Both the position numbers and the translations under genes were made by a program. The notes beneath the pieces were generated by a model that did not search any database, was not told the origin of the DNA, and worked only from the letters and a program-made list of their open reading frames with translations. DNA of 64,000 nt from Skermanella aerolata KACC 11604 (GTDB taxonomy: Bacteria; Pseudomonadota; Alphaproteobacteria; Azospirillales; Azospirillaceae): NCBI RefSeq assembly GCF_000936425.1, contig NZ_AVFK01000007.1:186001-250000 (forward strand). The letters run 5' to 3'. Shown here piece after piece: positions 17,559-25,344 of this stretch. The first letter of the stretch is position 1. Each line of letters begins with the position of its first letter.

Positions 17559-18728
17559 CTAAGGCTTGACGGTCGGATCCGACCCTTGTTTCTCCGGCTT
17601 CGCCGAAGGGTCTTGTTTCTCCGGCTTCACCGGAAGGTCCATGTAGTCGAAGAAACTGCGCCGCGAGTCGACCAGCCGCCCGAGGGCGACGGTAGCGCCG
17701 CCGGGATCGCGTTCGGCCGCGGCGGCAAGGTCGCGTATCGCGGCGACCGTCCGGTCCGGCGGCTGCCGCGCGATGTCCTGCACCAGCCGCTCCATCGCCT
17801 CCCGCTGGGAGGGCGAGCCGAGCAGGGCATTCAGTTCGAGCGCATAGTCGAAGTAGCCGGTCAGCAGCGCTACGACGATCAGCACCGCATACTGTCGAGG
17901 CGTCGCCGCCGTCCCGTCCGGCGCCGCCGGACCGCCGGGCAAAGGGTCCTTGAAGAACAGGGCATCGGCCCAGAGGGCGCGTTCGCGTCCCAGCCGGGTC
18001 CGCTTATCGAGCTGCTTGCGCGACCGACCGGCGAAGTTCAGAAAGCCGAAGAACGAGAATCCCCGCTCCCGCAGGAACCGTTCGACGTCCGAGAACAGCC
18101 TTTGTCCCTGATAGAGTTCGCAGAACTCGACCTCGCAGAAGACCGCGACGGTAGTCTCGCGCAATGTCCGCTCGGCGCCGGTCAGGATGTCGTATTCGCT
18201 GCCCTGGGTGTCCAGCTTGATGAACTCGCCCCAGGGAAGCCCCCGATGCGGACCGTTCCCTTCCCCGCTTGGACCGTGGTCAGCGAAGACGACCCGGTCC
18301 AGGGTCGTCGCCTCCACCTCGATCTCGCCGGTTTTGGCGAACTTCTCCATGGCGTAGCGCCGGGTGAACGCCTCGTTGGGCGGCAGCAGCGAGTGGTTGG
18401 TTGGGACCGCCAGCAGATGCAGGGGCATGCGCCCCTCGCGTCCGGCGAGAGCCGCCGGCTCAACTCGAAAATGTGCCCACGGCGTCCCCGATGCCGCCTC
18501 GTTCAGCAGCGTTTCGTAACCCTCCGGGTCGGGCTCGAACGCCAGGACGGCCACACGGCCGGCGGCCGGCCTGACGAGGTGGTGCGTACCGCCCCGGGCG
18601 CCGATATCGATGAAGGTCAGTGGCTGTTCGGCCAGGAACGCGGCGACGGCCGTTTCCTCGAACAGTGGATGCCCGGTCAGCGCATCGAGTGCCGGATTGG
18701 ATAGCCAGCCGATCGCATCCTCAAACAT
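17559..18728 (-). CDS. FkbM family methyltransferase with repeat-containing C-terminal tail
   Basis: 389 residues from the ATG 18726-18728, which overlaps the stop of the upstream oxygenase by 8 bases. The open frame continues upstream to 18941 but there it is antisense-like, arginine/serine-rich noise. SAM-binding motif FIDIGARGGTHH is at residues 39-50; the FkbM hallmark KLDTQGSEYDIL follows near residue 185, with VAVFCEVEFCELYQGQ after it. FkbM enzymes O-methylate sugars in glycans and natural products. Beyond the ~280-residue core lies an extra ~110-residue tail ending in a short tandem repeat (KPEKQ...KPEKQ...). The tail is not recognised. Position in a row of PhyH-FkbM-2OG-TylF genes supports glycan decoration. 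Confidence 0.82.
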   Translation of the reverse strand: MFEDAIGWLSNPALDALTGHPLFEETAVAAFLAEQPLTFIDIGARGGTHHLVRPAAGRVAVLAFEPDPEGYETLLNEAASGTPWAHFRVEPAALAGREGRMPLHLLAVPTNHSLLPPNEAFTRRYAMEKFAKTGEIEVEATTLDRVVFADHGPSGEGNGPHRGLPWGEFIKLDTQGSEYDILTGAERTLRETTVAVFCEVEFCELYQGQRLFSDVERFLRERGFSFFGFLNFAGRSRKQLDKRTRLGRERALWADALFFKDPLPGGPAAPDGTAATPRQYAVLIVVALLTGYFDYALELNALLGSPSQREAMERLVQDIARQPPDRTVAAIRDLAAAAERDPGGATVALGRLVDSRRSFFDYMDLPVKPEKQDPSAKPEKQGSDPTVKP

Positions 18729-19503
18729 CCTGTCCCTCGAACCGCGCCACGAAATCGGCGGCAGCGATCCCGCGGACCGGCACCTGTTCCCGCCTGCCCG
18801 TATTGCCGCGGCGGAAAGGCTCGCCGGCCCGAATATAGGTGTTGAGCAGCGCGTAGCGATGGCCATCGGACATATTGCGGTAGGAGCCGTGCGGGAAGTC
18901 GCCGTGGAGGAACAGCACCGCTCCCCTGGGAATGCGGACATCCACCCTGTCCAGCCCGTCCGGAATATCGGTTTCCTCGCTCAGGGTATCCGTCCGCTCG
19001 TAGGTGATTCCGGCATTCGCCTTGTCCAGCACCTCGCGTACCGGCCGCCGGCCGGCCTTGTGAATGCCGGGATAGCCGTAAAGGCCGCCGTTGGACTTTT
19101 CGACATCGACCAGCGCCGTCCAGGCGGATGCGAAGGCGCCGTCCGGGGCTTCGACGAAGTAGTTGTCCTGATGCACGCCCATGCCCATCCGGTCCGGCGG
19201 GTTCATGAAAAGCTGGCTCTGCAACCCGAAAGCCTCGCCGCCGACCAGCAGATCCATGACCCGCACGATGGCCGGCAGGCTCATGACCTCGTAGAAGACG
19301 GCGTCCATCTTGTGGACGTTCATCTGAGGCCGGAAATCGCCGTTCAAGGCATTGGGCAGGCTGCGGGTCGCGGCGATGACGCGGTCGCACTGTTCGTGGG
19401 ACAGGACGTCCTGCTCTATGAAGAACCCCTGTTCGTTGAACAGGGCTAGGGCGGCATCGGGGTTCGATCGGAACGAGATTGCTTCGGTCATGACATTCTG
19501 CAC
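18721..19503 (-). CDS. Phytanoyl-CoA dioxygenase (PhyH) family protein
   Basis: 260 residues starting at GTG 19501-19503, supported by GGATAGG six bases upstream; an ATG at 19489-19491 is the alternative start. The triad is His111-x-Asp113 in GVHQDNYFVEAP and His205 in GDFPHGSY, with Arg residues (RNMSDGHRYAL) for 2-oxoglutarate. PhyH enzymes hydroxylate lipid or sugar substrates. It is the first gene of the leftward run PhyH-FkbM-2OG-TylF-TylF, all packed with overlaps or short gaps, and its promoter must lie in the 371-base AT-rich region to its right, shared with the rightward E1 gene. No signal peptide, so it acts in the cytoplasm. Confidence 0.82.
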   Translation of the reverse strand: MQNVMTEAISFRSNPDAALALFNEQGFFIEQDVLSHEQCDRVIAATRSLPNALNGDFRPQMNVHKMDAVFYEVMSLPAIVRVMDLLVGGEAFGLQSQLFMNPPDRMGMGVHQDNYFVEAPDGAFASAWTALVDVEKSNGGLYGYPGIHKAGRRPVREVLDKANAGITYERTDTLSEETDIPDGLDRVDVRIPRGAVLFLHGDFPHGSYRNMSDGHRYALLNTYIRAGEPFRRGNTGRREQVPVRGIAAADFVARFEGQDV

Positions 19504-19874
19504 AGTTGACCTATCCGTAACTGGATAGGACCAAGAGCGTTAATTTTTTTATAATTTACGGCTTGAGCATACGACGAAAGTGAAGTCAGCCATCAGGAAG
19601 CAGGGTCAACACGCAGCCATTTCCCTGACAAAGGCGTCCGTGCGGATAACATAACCTAATATGCTTAAATCAAAGGGCTGGGTGTGCGCCATTAACTATT
19701 CCGTAAGGATGAGATGAAATAGTCCTTTGAGCCTAACTTCCACTGTGGAGGAAAGGGCATTGCGCGAAATTCAATCTCTTGAGAGTAAATATCTGCCATC
19801 AAGAAAATCCTCGATTAGCATAAGCATTTGATAGTCTTGAAACCAGTTTTCGAGCGAATCGGTGAAATGATAGC
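19504..19874. promoter_or_regulatory. AT-rich divergent intergenic region of the glycan locus
   Basis: 371 bases with no supported gene, clearly richer in A/T than the flanking genes, between the leftward oxygenase/methyltransferase run and the rightward E1-dehydratase-kinase run. Both operons must start here, so it is the likely control point of the cluster. Runs such as ttaattttttataattta near 19540 could be upstream elements. I could not assign defined -35/-10 boxes or an operator. Confidence 0.5.
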
Positions 19875-20846
19875 ATGTTGAATCCCGATTTCGAAACTAC
19901 GGTTACCTCCGTCTACCGGACGATGTATCTCATCCGCCGCGTCGAGCAGGAGATCATCCGCCTTTACCCGACGGACAAGATCAAGAGTCCGGTGCATCTG
20001 TCGATCGGCCAGGAAGCGGTCGCGGCGGCGGTCTGCGCCCATCTGACCGTCCGGGACGTGGTGTTCGCCACGTATCGCGGGCACGCCGCCTATCTTGCCA
20101 AGGGCGGCGACCTCAACGCCATGATGGCGGAGCTTTACGGCAAGGCGGGCGGCTGCGCGCGCGGCAAGGGCGGCTCGATGCATCTGGTCGATGCCTCCGT
20201 CGGCATGGTCGGCACTTCGGCGATCGTCGCATCGGCGATCCCGCAGGCGGTCGGCTACGCCTTCGCAAAGAAGGTCCGGAAGCGTCCCGGCATTGTCGTC
20301 AATTTCTTCGGCGAGGGAGCCACCGACGAGGGCGCCTTCCACGAAAGCATGAACTTCGCGGCGCTCAAGGCGCTGCCCATCCTGTTCGTCTGCGAGAACA
20401 ACTCCTACGCCATATATTCGCGCGTCGAGGACCGCCTTGCCGGACCGGGGTTGTGCGCCCGCGCCGAAGCCTATGGCATCCCCGCCCGCCGGATCGAGGG
20501 CGGCGGCGTGCTGGACCTGCTCGATGCCGCGGCGGAGGCGATTGGGGCAATCCGCGTCGGGTCGGGTCCGCGCTTCCTCGAATGCGAGACCTACCGCTGG
20601 CACGACCATGTCGGCCCCGGCGACGACCGGCAGTACCGGACCGGCTGCGAAGCGGAGCTCGACAGTTGGATCGCCACAGACCAGGTCGCGGCACTGGCGG
20701 AACGCCTGGACCGGACCATCGGTGAAGCGGCACGCCGGGCAGTCGAGCAGGCGGTGGAAATCGCACTGGCGGCGGCGATCGATTTTGCCGAAGACAGCCC
20801 CTATCCCCCGGAACAAGAAATTTTCGACCATGTCTTCGCCCAATAG
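19875..20846 (+). CDS. E1 alpha subunit of a thiamine-diphosphate 2-oxo acid dehydrogenase-like enzyme
   Basis: 323 residues, ATG 19875. The protein follows the PDH E1-alpha fold: YRTMYLIRRVEQEI, a substrate/TPP-channel segment RGKGGSMHLVD, MVGTSAIVASAIPQAVGYA, and the thiamine-binding motif from GEGATDEG (residues 146-153) to ENN (174-176), with Glu in place of the usual Asp in GDG. E1 enzymes decarboxylate a 2-oxo acid on thiamine diphosphate. The beta subunit overlaps by 17 bases, but no E2 or E3 gene is present and the next genes are nucleotide-sugar enzymes. A stand-alone E1 pair here may therefore transfer a two-carbon unit to a sugar, as proposed for PDH-E1-like pairs of some branched-sugar antibiotic clusters. 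Other E1-type uses remain possible. Confidence 0.85.
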   Translation: MLNPDFETTVTSVYRTMYLIRRVEQEIIRLYPTDKIKSPVHLSIGQEAVAAAVCAHLTVRDVVFATYRGHAAYLAKGGDLNAMMAELYGKAGGCARGKGGSMHLVDASVGMVGTSAIVASAIPQAVGYAFAKKVRKRPGIVVNFFGEGATDEGAFHESMNFAALKALPILFVCENNSYAIYSRVEDRLAGPGLCARAEAYGIPARRIEGGGVLDLLDAAAEAIGAIRVGSGPRFLECETYRWHDHVGPGDDRQYRTGCEAELDSWIATDQVAALAERLDRTIGEAARRAVEQAVEIALAAAIDFAEDSPYPPEQEIFDHVFAQ

Positions 20847-21897
20847 CGACGAACGCGTCCTGACCTATGCCCAGGCGATCGCGGAAGCGATCCAGCAGGA
20901 AATGGCCCGCGATCCGGATGTCTTTGTCATGGGCCAAGGGGTCGACGACGCCAAGGGCATGTACGGGACCACCCTGGGCCTTCATGAAGAGTTCGGCGCC
21001 GACCGCAACTTCGACGTGCCGCTTGCCGAAGACGCGATGACTGGGATCGGGATCGGCGCGGCACTGGCCGGCCTGCGTCCTATCCAGGTCCATCAGCGAA
21101 TGGATTTCCTGCTGCTGTGCATGAACCAGCTCGTCAACATGGCGGCCAAGCAGTCGTACATGTTCTCCGGCGCCCATGCCGTGCCGCTGGTGGTGCGCGC
21201 CGTCATTGGCCGCAGCTGGGGCCAGGGCGCGCAACACAGCCAGGCGTTCCATTCCTACTTCATGCATGTCCCGGGCTTGAAGGTCGTGGCGCCGACCACG
21301 CCGCACGACGTCAAGGGTTGCCTGATCGCCGCGATCCGCGACAACAACCCGGTGGTCTTCGTCGAGCACCGGATGCTCTACGGCTTCAAGGGCATCGTAC
21401 CCGAGGAAGCCTACGAGGTGCCGTTCGGTCAGGCGCGCCGGCTGACCGCCGGGTCCGACGTCACCATCGTCGCGATCAGCCACATGGTGGTGGAGGCCCT
21501 GCGCGCCGGCCATCTGCTGGCGGAGCGCGGCATCGGCGCCGAAGTGATCGACCCCGTCAGTCTGGCGCCGCTCGACATCGCCACCATCGCCGCGTCGGTG
21601 AGGCGGACTAGGCGTCTCCTGGTGGTCGACAATGGCTGGTTGAGCTGCGGCGCCAGCGCCGAGATCGTGTCCCAGGTGGTCGAGCGGCTCCAGGGCGAAT
21701 CCACTTTCAGGGTGAAGCGCCTCGGCTATCTGGCGACCCCCTGCCCGACCACGCGGCCTCTGGAACAGATCTTCTATCCGACATCGCGGTCGATAGCGCT
21801 CGCCGCCCATGAGCTCGTCCATGGCGCCGGCGCGCCGACCTGGACCATCGCGCAGGACGATCCGCGCGAGATCGTCGAATTCAAGGGCCCGTTCTGA
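20830..21897 (+). CDS. E1 beta subunit of the same thiamine-diphosphate enzyme
   Basis: 355 residues from ATG 20830 inside the end of the alpha gene (17-base overlap), so coupled translation and a heterotetramer are expected. Family segments: LTYAQAIAEAIQQEM, FDVPLAEDAMTGIGIGAALAGLRPI, HAVPLVVRAVIGRSWGQGAQHSQAFHS is split across the usual PDH-beta region, and LKVVAPTTPHDVKG, VEVIDPVSLAPLD-like EVIDPVSLAPLD and the C-terminal domain follow. The conserved Glu that activates thiamine corresponds to the LAEDA segment. The C-terminal part ends in NN... no lipoyl domain. Because E2 and E3 are absent, the acyl acceptor is probably not lipoamide. The stop is followed 26 bases later by the PLP enzyme gene with a good ribosome site, in line with a joint operon. 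Confidence 0.85.
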   Translation: MSSPNSDERVLTYAQAIAEAIQQEMARDPDVFVMGQGVDDAKGMYGTTLGLHEEFGADRNFDVPLAEDAMTGIGIGAALAGLRPIQVHQRMDFLLLCMNQLVNMAAKQSYMFSGAHAVPLVVRAVIGRSWGQGAQHSQAFHSYFMHVPGLKVVAPTTPHDVKGCLIAAIRDNNPVVFVEHRMLYGFKGIVPEEAYEVPFGQARRLTAGSDVTIVAISHMVVEALRAGHLLAERGIGAEVIDPVSLAPLDIATIAASVRRTRRLLVVDNGWLSCGASAEIVSQVVERLQGESTFRVKRLGYLATPCPTTRPLEQIFYPTSRSIALAAHELVHGAGAPTWTIAQDDPREIVEFKGPF

Positions 21898-21923
21898 AGC
21901 GGGCGGTAGAGGGAGAACCCGAC

Positions 21924-23225
21924 ATGACCAGCACCGACGACCGGAACCCGGCCGATCTTCTTGAAATTGTCCGCGACAGCGTTTCGGCATACTGCGCCGC
22001 CGCCCACGACTTCGGCTTCGATCCCGACGCTCCCGTCGTCAGGCTGCACGAGCCGACGTTCGGCGCGGAGGAGATCAACGCGGCGCTGGAATGCATGCTG
22101 ACGACCCACGTCACCATGGGACGGAAGGTCAAGGCGTTCGAGCGGGAGTTCGCCGACCTGTTCGGCTGGCGGCACGGGGTAATGAACAATTCCGGCTCCT
22201 CCGCCAACCTGCTGGCGATCGCCGGCCTGGCCAACCCCGCCGCCCGCGACGGGCTGAAGCCGGGGGACGAGGTGATCGTGCCGGCGCTGTCGTGGTCGAC
22301 CACGGTGTGGCCGCTGATCCAGCTCGGGCTGGTCCCGGTGATCGTGGACATCGACCCGCTGACCCTGAACATCGATCCGGCCCAGATCGAGCGGGCGATC
22401 GGACCGAAGACGCGCGGCGTCATGATCGTCCCGGTCTACGGCAATCCCTGCGACATGGACGCCATCACGGACCTGTGCCGCCGGCACGGCCTGATCCTGA
22501 TCGAGGACTGCTGCGAGGCGCTGGGCGCCTATTACGACGGCAAGCCGCTGGGCGGCTTCGGCCGGGTCGGCACCTTCAGCTTCTATTACTCCCACCACAT
22601 GACGACGCTCGAAGGCGGCATCTGCGTCACCGACGACTTCGAGCTGGCGGAGCTCTACAGGATCCTGCGTGCCCACGGCTGGGTCCGCGAGGTCGAGGAC
22701 CAGCAGGTCTGGTACGACCGCTACCCGCATATCGACAAGCGGTTCCTGTTCGTCAACGTCGGCTACAACCTGCGGCCGACCGAGTTGCAGGGCGCCATGG
22801 GCTCGGTCCAGTTGCCGAAGCTGGCCGGGTTCGTCGACACCCGCCGGGCCAATGCCGCGTGGTTCGCGCGGGACCTGTCCAGATTCGGCGAGTTCTTCGA
22901 CTTCCAGCAGGAAACGCCGAAGGGCCGTCATTCCTGGTTCGGCTTTCCGATCACCGTCCGCGACGAAGCACCCTTCGCCGTGACCGACCTGACCGCATCG
23001 CTCAACCGGGCCGGGATCGAGACGCGTCCGATCATCTGCGGCAACATCGCCCTCCAGCCGGCCCTGAAGGACTGGCCCCACCGCGTCGTCGGCGATCTGC
23101 GGAACGGGACGCGGGTCATGACCAACGCCTTTTCGTTCGGCAACCATCAGGCGATCGGCGAACAGGCCCGCAGCTACGTCACCGACCGGATCGGCGCCTT
23201 CATGCGCGACCGCGGCCTGGCTTGA
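21924..23225 (+). CDS. PLP-dependent sugar 3-dehydratase-like protein of the DegT/DnrJ/EryC1 family (His in place of PLP lysine)
   Basis: 433 residues, ATG 21924 after GAGGGAGAA. The fold is that of sugar aminotransferases: NNSGSSANLLAI cofactor loop, VPALSWSTTVWP, IEDCCEALG with the PLP-pyridine Asp195. At the position of the Schiff-base lysine (SFxxxK in aminotransferases) the sequence is SFYYSHHMTTLEGG, giving His224. This replacement is the known signature of GDP-4-keto-6-deoxymannose 3-dehydratase (ColD) and the CDP-sugar 3-dehydrase E1, where His removes the C3 hydroxyl instead of allowing transamination. I therefore call it a C3-deoxygenating dehydratase, not an aminotransferase. The substrate is inferred to be the 4-keto-6-deoxy product of the next gene. 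The family assignment is firm; the substrate (heptose or hexose) is not. Confidence 0.85.
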   Translation: MTSTDDRNPADLLEIVRDSVSAYCAAAHDFGFDPDAPVVRLHEPTFGAEEINAALECMLTTHVTMGRKVKAFEREFADLFGWRHGVMNNSGSSANLLAIAGLANPAARDGLKPGDEVIVPALSWSTTVWPLIQLGLVPVIVDIDPLTLNIDPAQIERAIGPKTRGVMIVPVYGNPCDMDAITDLCRRHGLILIEDCCEALGAYYDGKPLGGFGRVGTFSFYYSHHMTTLEGGICVTDDFELAELYRILRAHGWVREVEDQQVWYDRYPHIDKRFLFVNVGYNLRPTELQGAMGSVQLPKLAGFVDTRRANAAWFARDLSRFGEFFDFQQETPKGRHSWFGFPITVRDEAPFAVTDLTASLNRAGIETRPIICGNIALQPALKDWPHRVVGDLRNGTRVMTNAFSFGNHQAIGEQARSYVTDRIGAFMRDRGLA

Positions 23226-23259
23226 ACGGGGCCAAAACGGGACTGGATGGATAGACGGA

Positions 23260-24279
23260 ATGACGAAACCGCGCGCGCTGATCACCGGAATCACGGGAAT
23301 GGTCGGGTCCCACCTGGCCGAATACCTGATCGAGCATACCGACTGGGACGTCTACGGCCTGTGCCGGTGGCGCAGCCCGCTGAACAACCTGGAAGCGCTG
23401 GTCCCGCGCATCAACCGGGGCGACCGCATCCGACTGCTATACGGCGACCTACGGGACACGCTGTCGATCCAGCAGGCGGTGCGGCAGGCGCAGCCCGATT
23501 ACGTCTTCCATCTGGCTGCCCAGAGCTTCCCGCGCACCAGCTTCGACGCCCCGCTCGACACGCTGGAAACCAATGTCCAGGGAACGGTGCGGGTGCTCGA
23601 CGCGCTCAAGGACCATGCCCGGGACGCGGTGATCCACGTCTGCTCCTCGTCCGAGGTGTTCGGGCGGGTCCCGCGCGAGAAGCTGCCGATCGACGAGGAC
23701 TGCAGCTTCCATCCCGCCTCGCCCTACGCCATCTCCAAGGTCGGCACCGATCTGGTCGGCCGCTACTATGCCGAAGCCTTCGGCATGACCACGCTGATCA
23801 CCCGGATGTTCACCCATACCGGACCCCGGCGCGGCGACGTCTTCGCGGAATCCAGCTTCGCCAAGCAGATCGCCCTGATCGAGGCGGACCTGATCGAGCC
23901 GGTCGTCAAGGTCGGCAACCTGAACTCGCTGCGGACGATCGCCGATGTCCGGGATGCCGTGCGGGCCTATCACGCGCTGGTGACGGTCGATCCCGTCGCC
24001 GGGGCCTGCTACAACATTGGCGGCACCTATAGCTGCTCGGTCGGCCAGATCCTGGATACGCTGATCGGCTTCTCCCCGCGCGGCAACGCGATCAGGGTCG
24101 AGGAGGACCCCGACCGGCTCCGGCCGATCGACGCCGACCTCCAGGTGCCGGACACCCGGCGCTTCAAGGCCCATACCGGCTGGGAACCGCAGATCCCGTT
24201 CGAGCGCACGATGCGCGACCTGCTCGACTACTGGCGCGGCGAGGTCAGCCGCCGGGGAGACAGCTTCCTTGTCCGCTGA
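23260..24279 (+). CDS. GDP-sugar 4,6-dehydratase (GMD/DmhA-like)
   Basis: 339 residues, ATG 23260. Extended SDR with the NAD(P) motif GITGMVGSHL, the wall segment HLAAQSFPRTSFDAPLDTLETNVQGT typical of GDP-mannose 4,6-dehydratases, the catalytic Ser/Thr-Asp/Glu region SSSEVFGRVP and Tyr-Lys in SPYAISKVGTD. It dehydrates a GDP-sugar at C4/C6 to give a 4-keto-6-deoxy sugar. In Yersinia and Campylobacter a homologue (DmhA type) performs this on GDP-D-glycero-D-manno-heptose. The presence of gmhA, gmhB, hddA and an hddC-like gene in the same locus, and no visible GDP-mannose-specific genes, favours a heptose substrate here, though GDP-mannose cannot be ruled out. It sits between the 3-dehydratase and hddA, 34 bases after the former. 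Confidence 0.85.
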   Translation: MTKPRALITGITGMVGSHLAEYLIEHTDWDVYGLCRWRSPLNNLEALVPRINRGDRIRLLYGDLRDTLSIQQAVRQAQPDYVFHLAAQSFPRTSFDAPLDTLETNVQGTVRVLDALKDHARDAVIHVCSSSEVFGRVPREKLPIDEDCSFHPASPYAISKVGTDLVGRYYAEAFGMTTLITRMFTHTGPRRGDVFAESSFAKQIALIEADLIEPVVKVGNLNSLRTIADVRDAVRAYHALVTVDPVAGACYNIGGTYSCSVGQILDTLIGFSPRGNAIRVEEDPDRLRPIDADLQVPDTRRFKAHTGWEPQIPFERTMRDLLDYWRGEVSRRGDSFLVR

Positions 24280-24342
24280 TGTCCAGGACCCGGGCCAGGA
24301 CGCGAGCCGTCACGCGGATCGGACCGGGGAAGAACCGCGTCC

Positions 24343-25344
24343 ATGATCATCACCCAGACCCCCTACCGAATCTCGTTCTTCGGCGGCGGCAGCGATTACC
24401 CGGCCTGGTTCCAGGACCATGGCGGCGCCGTGCTGGCGACCACCATCAACCGCTACTGCTACATCACCTGCCGACGTCTGCCGCCCTTCTTCGAGCACAA
24501 GAGCCGGGTGGCGTGGTCACGGATCGAGACGGTCCGCGACCACGCGGAGATCGAGCATCCGGTGATCCGTACCGTCCTGAAGCACCTATCGATAGACTTC
24601 GGCATCGAGATCCATCACGACGGCGACCTTCCCGCCCGCTCCGGGCTGGGTTCCAGCTCGGCCTTCACGGTCGGCATGCTCCACGCCCTGCACGCCCTGG
24701 AGGGCCGGCTCAGGAGCAAGCAGCAGCTTGCGGACGAGGCGATCTTCGTCGAGCAGAAGCTGCTGCTTGAAAGCGTCGGGGTTCAGGATCAGATCGAGAC
24801 CGCCTTCGGCGGATTGAACCGGATCACCATCCGGCAGGACGGATCCTACGACGTCCAGCGCCTCATCCTCCCGGCGCTCCGCATGGAGGAACTCCGCTCC
24901 AATCTCATGCTGTTCTACACGGGCGTATCGCGCTTCGGGTCGAGCATCGCCGCCGATGTCGTCGCCTCGATGCCGAACAAGCATCAGGAAGTGACGCTGA
25001 TGCGGCAGATGGTCGAAGAGGCCGTCGATTGTCTGGCCGGCGGCGGGGACCTGAACGGCTTCGGCCGAATGCTTCATGAATCATGGCAGTTGAAGCGCAG
25101 CCTGTCGGGCAGGATCGCACCCGCCTTCATCGACGAAATCTACCAGGCCGCCCGCGCGGCCGGAGCCGTGGGCGGCAAGCTGCTTGGGGCGGGAGGCGGC
25201 GGCTTCATGCTGTTCTTCGTGCCGCCGGACGCTCAGCCGAGCGTGCGGAGCGCGCTCGGCGACCTGCTGACCATCCCGATCGAGTTCGAGCGTAGCGGGA
25301 CGAAGCTCATCTTCCACGAACCGGACACGGCATCGTCAGTCTGA
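24343..25344 (+). CDS. hddA: D-glycero-alpha-D-manno-heptose 7-phosphate 1-kinase
   Basis: 333 residues, GHMP kinase superfamily. The N-terminus ITQTPYRISFFGGGSDYPAW, the ATP loop LPARSGLGSSSAFTVGML and the C-terminal motif KLLGAGGGGFMLFF are the features of HddA-type heptose kinases. It phosphorylates C1 of heptose 7-phosphate in the alpha configuration, giving the 1,7-bisphosphate used by GmhB. This enzyme, rather than HldE, points to GDP-heptose as the product. The gene follows the 4,6-dehydratase after 63 bases. Its 3' end overlaps the convergent epimerase gene by 9 bases. The identification is confident; kinases of fucose or other sugars share the fold but differ in the N-terminal signature. 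Confidence 0.87.
   Translation: MIITQTPYRISFFGGGSDYPAWFQDHGGAVLATTINRYCYITCRRLPPFFEHKSRVAWSRIETVRDHAEIEHPVIRTVLKHLSIDFGIEIHHDGDLPARSGLGSSSAFTVGMLHALHALEGRLRSKQQLADEAIFVEQKLLLESVGVQDQIETAFGGLNRITIRQDGSYDVQRLILPALRMEELRSNLMLFYTGVSRFGSSIAADVVASMPNKHQEVTLMRQMVEEAVDCLAGGGDLNGFGRMLHESWQLKRSLSGRIAPAFIDEIYQAARAAGAVGGKLLGAGGGGFMLFFVPPDAQPSVRSALGDLLTIPIEFERSGTKLIFHEPDTASSV

Noticed and set aside
19875-21897. E1 alpha/beta as part of a housekeeping pyruvate or branched-chain dehydrogenase complex
   Set aside because: No E2 or E3 gene adjoins and all neighbours are sugar enzymes; not excluded, but less likely than a glycan role.
21924-23225. Sugar aminotransferase for an amino-deoxy sugar
   Set aside because: The essential PLP lysine is replaced by His224, as in the 3-dehydratases ColD and E1.
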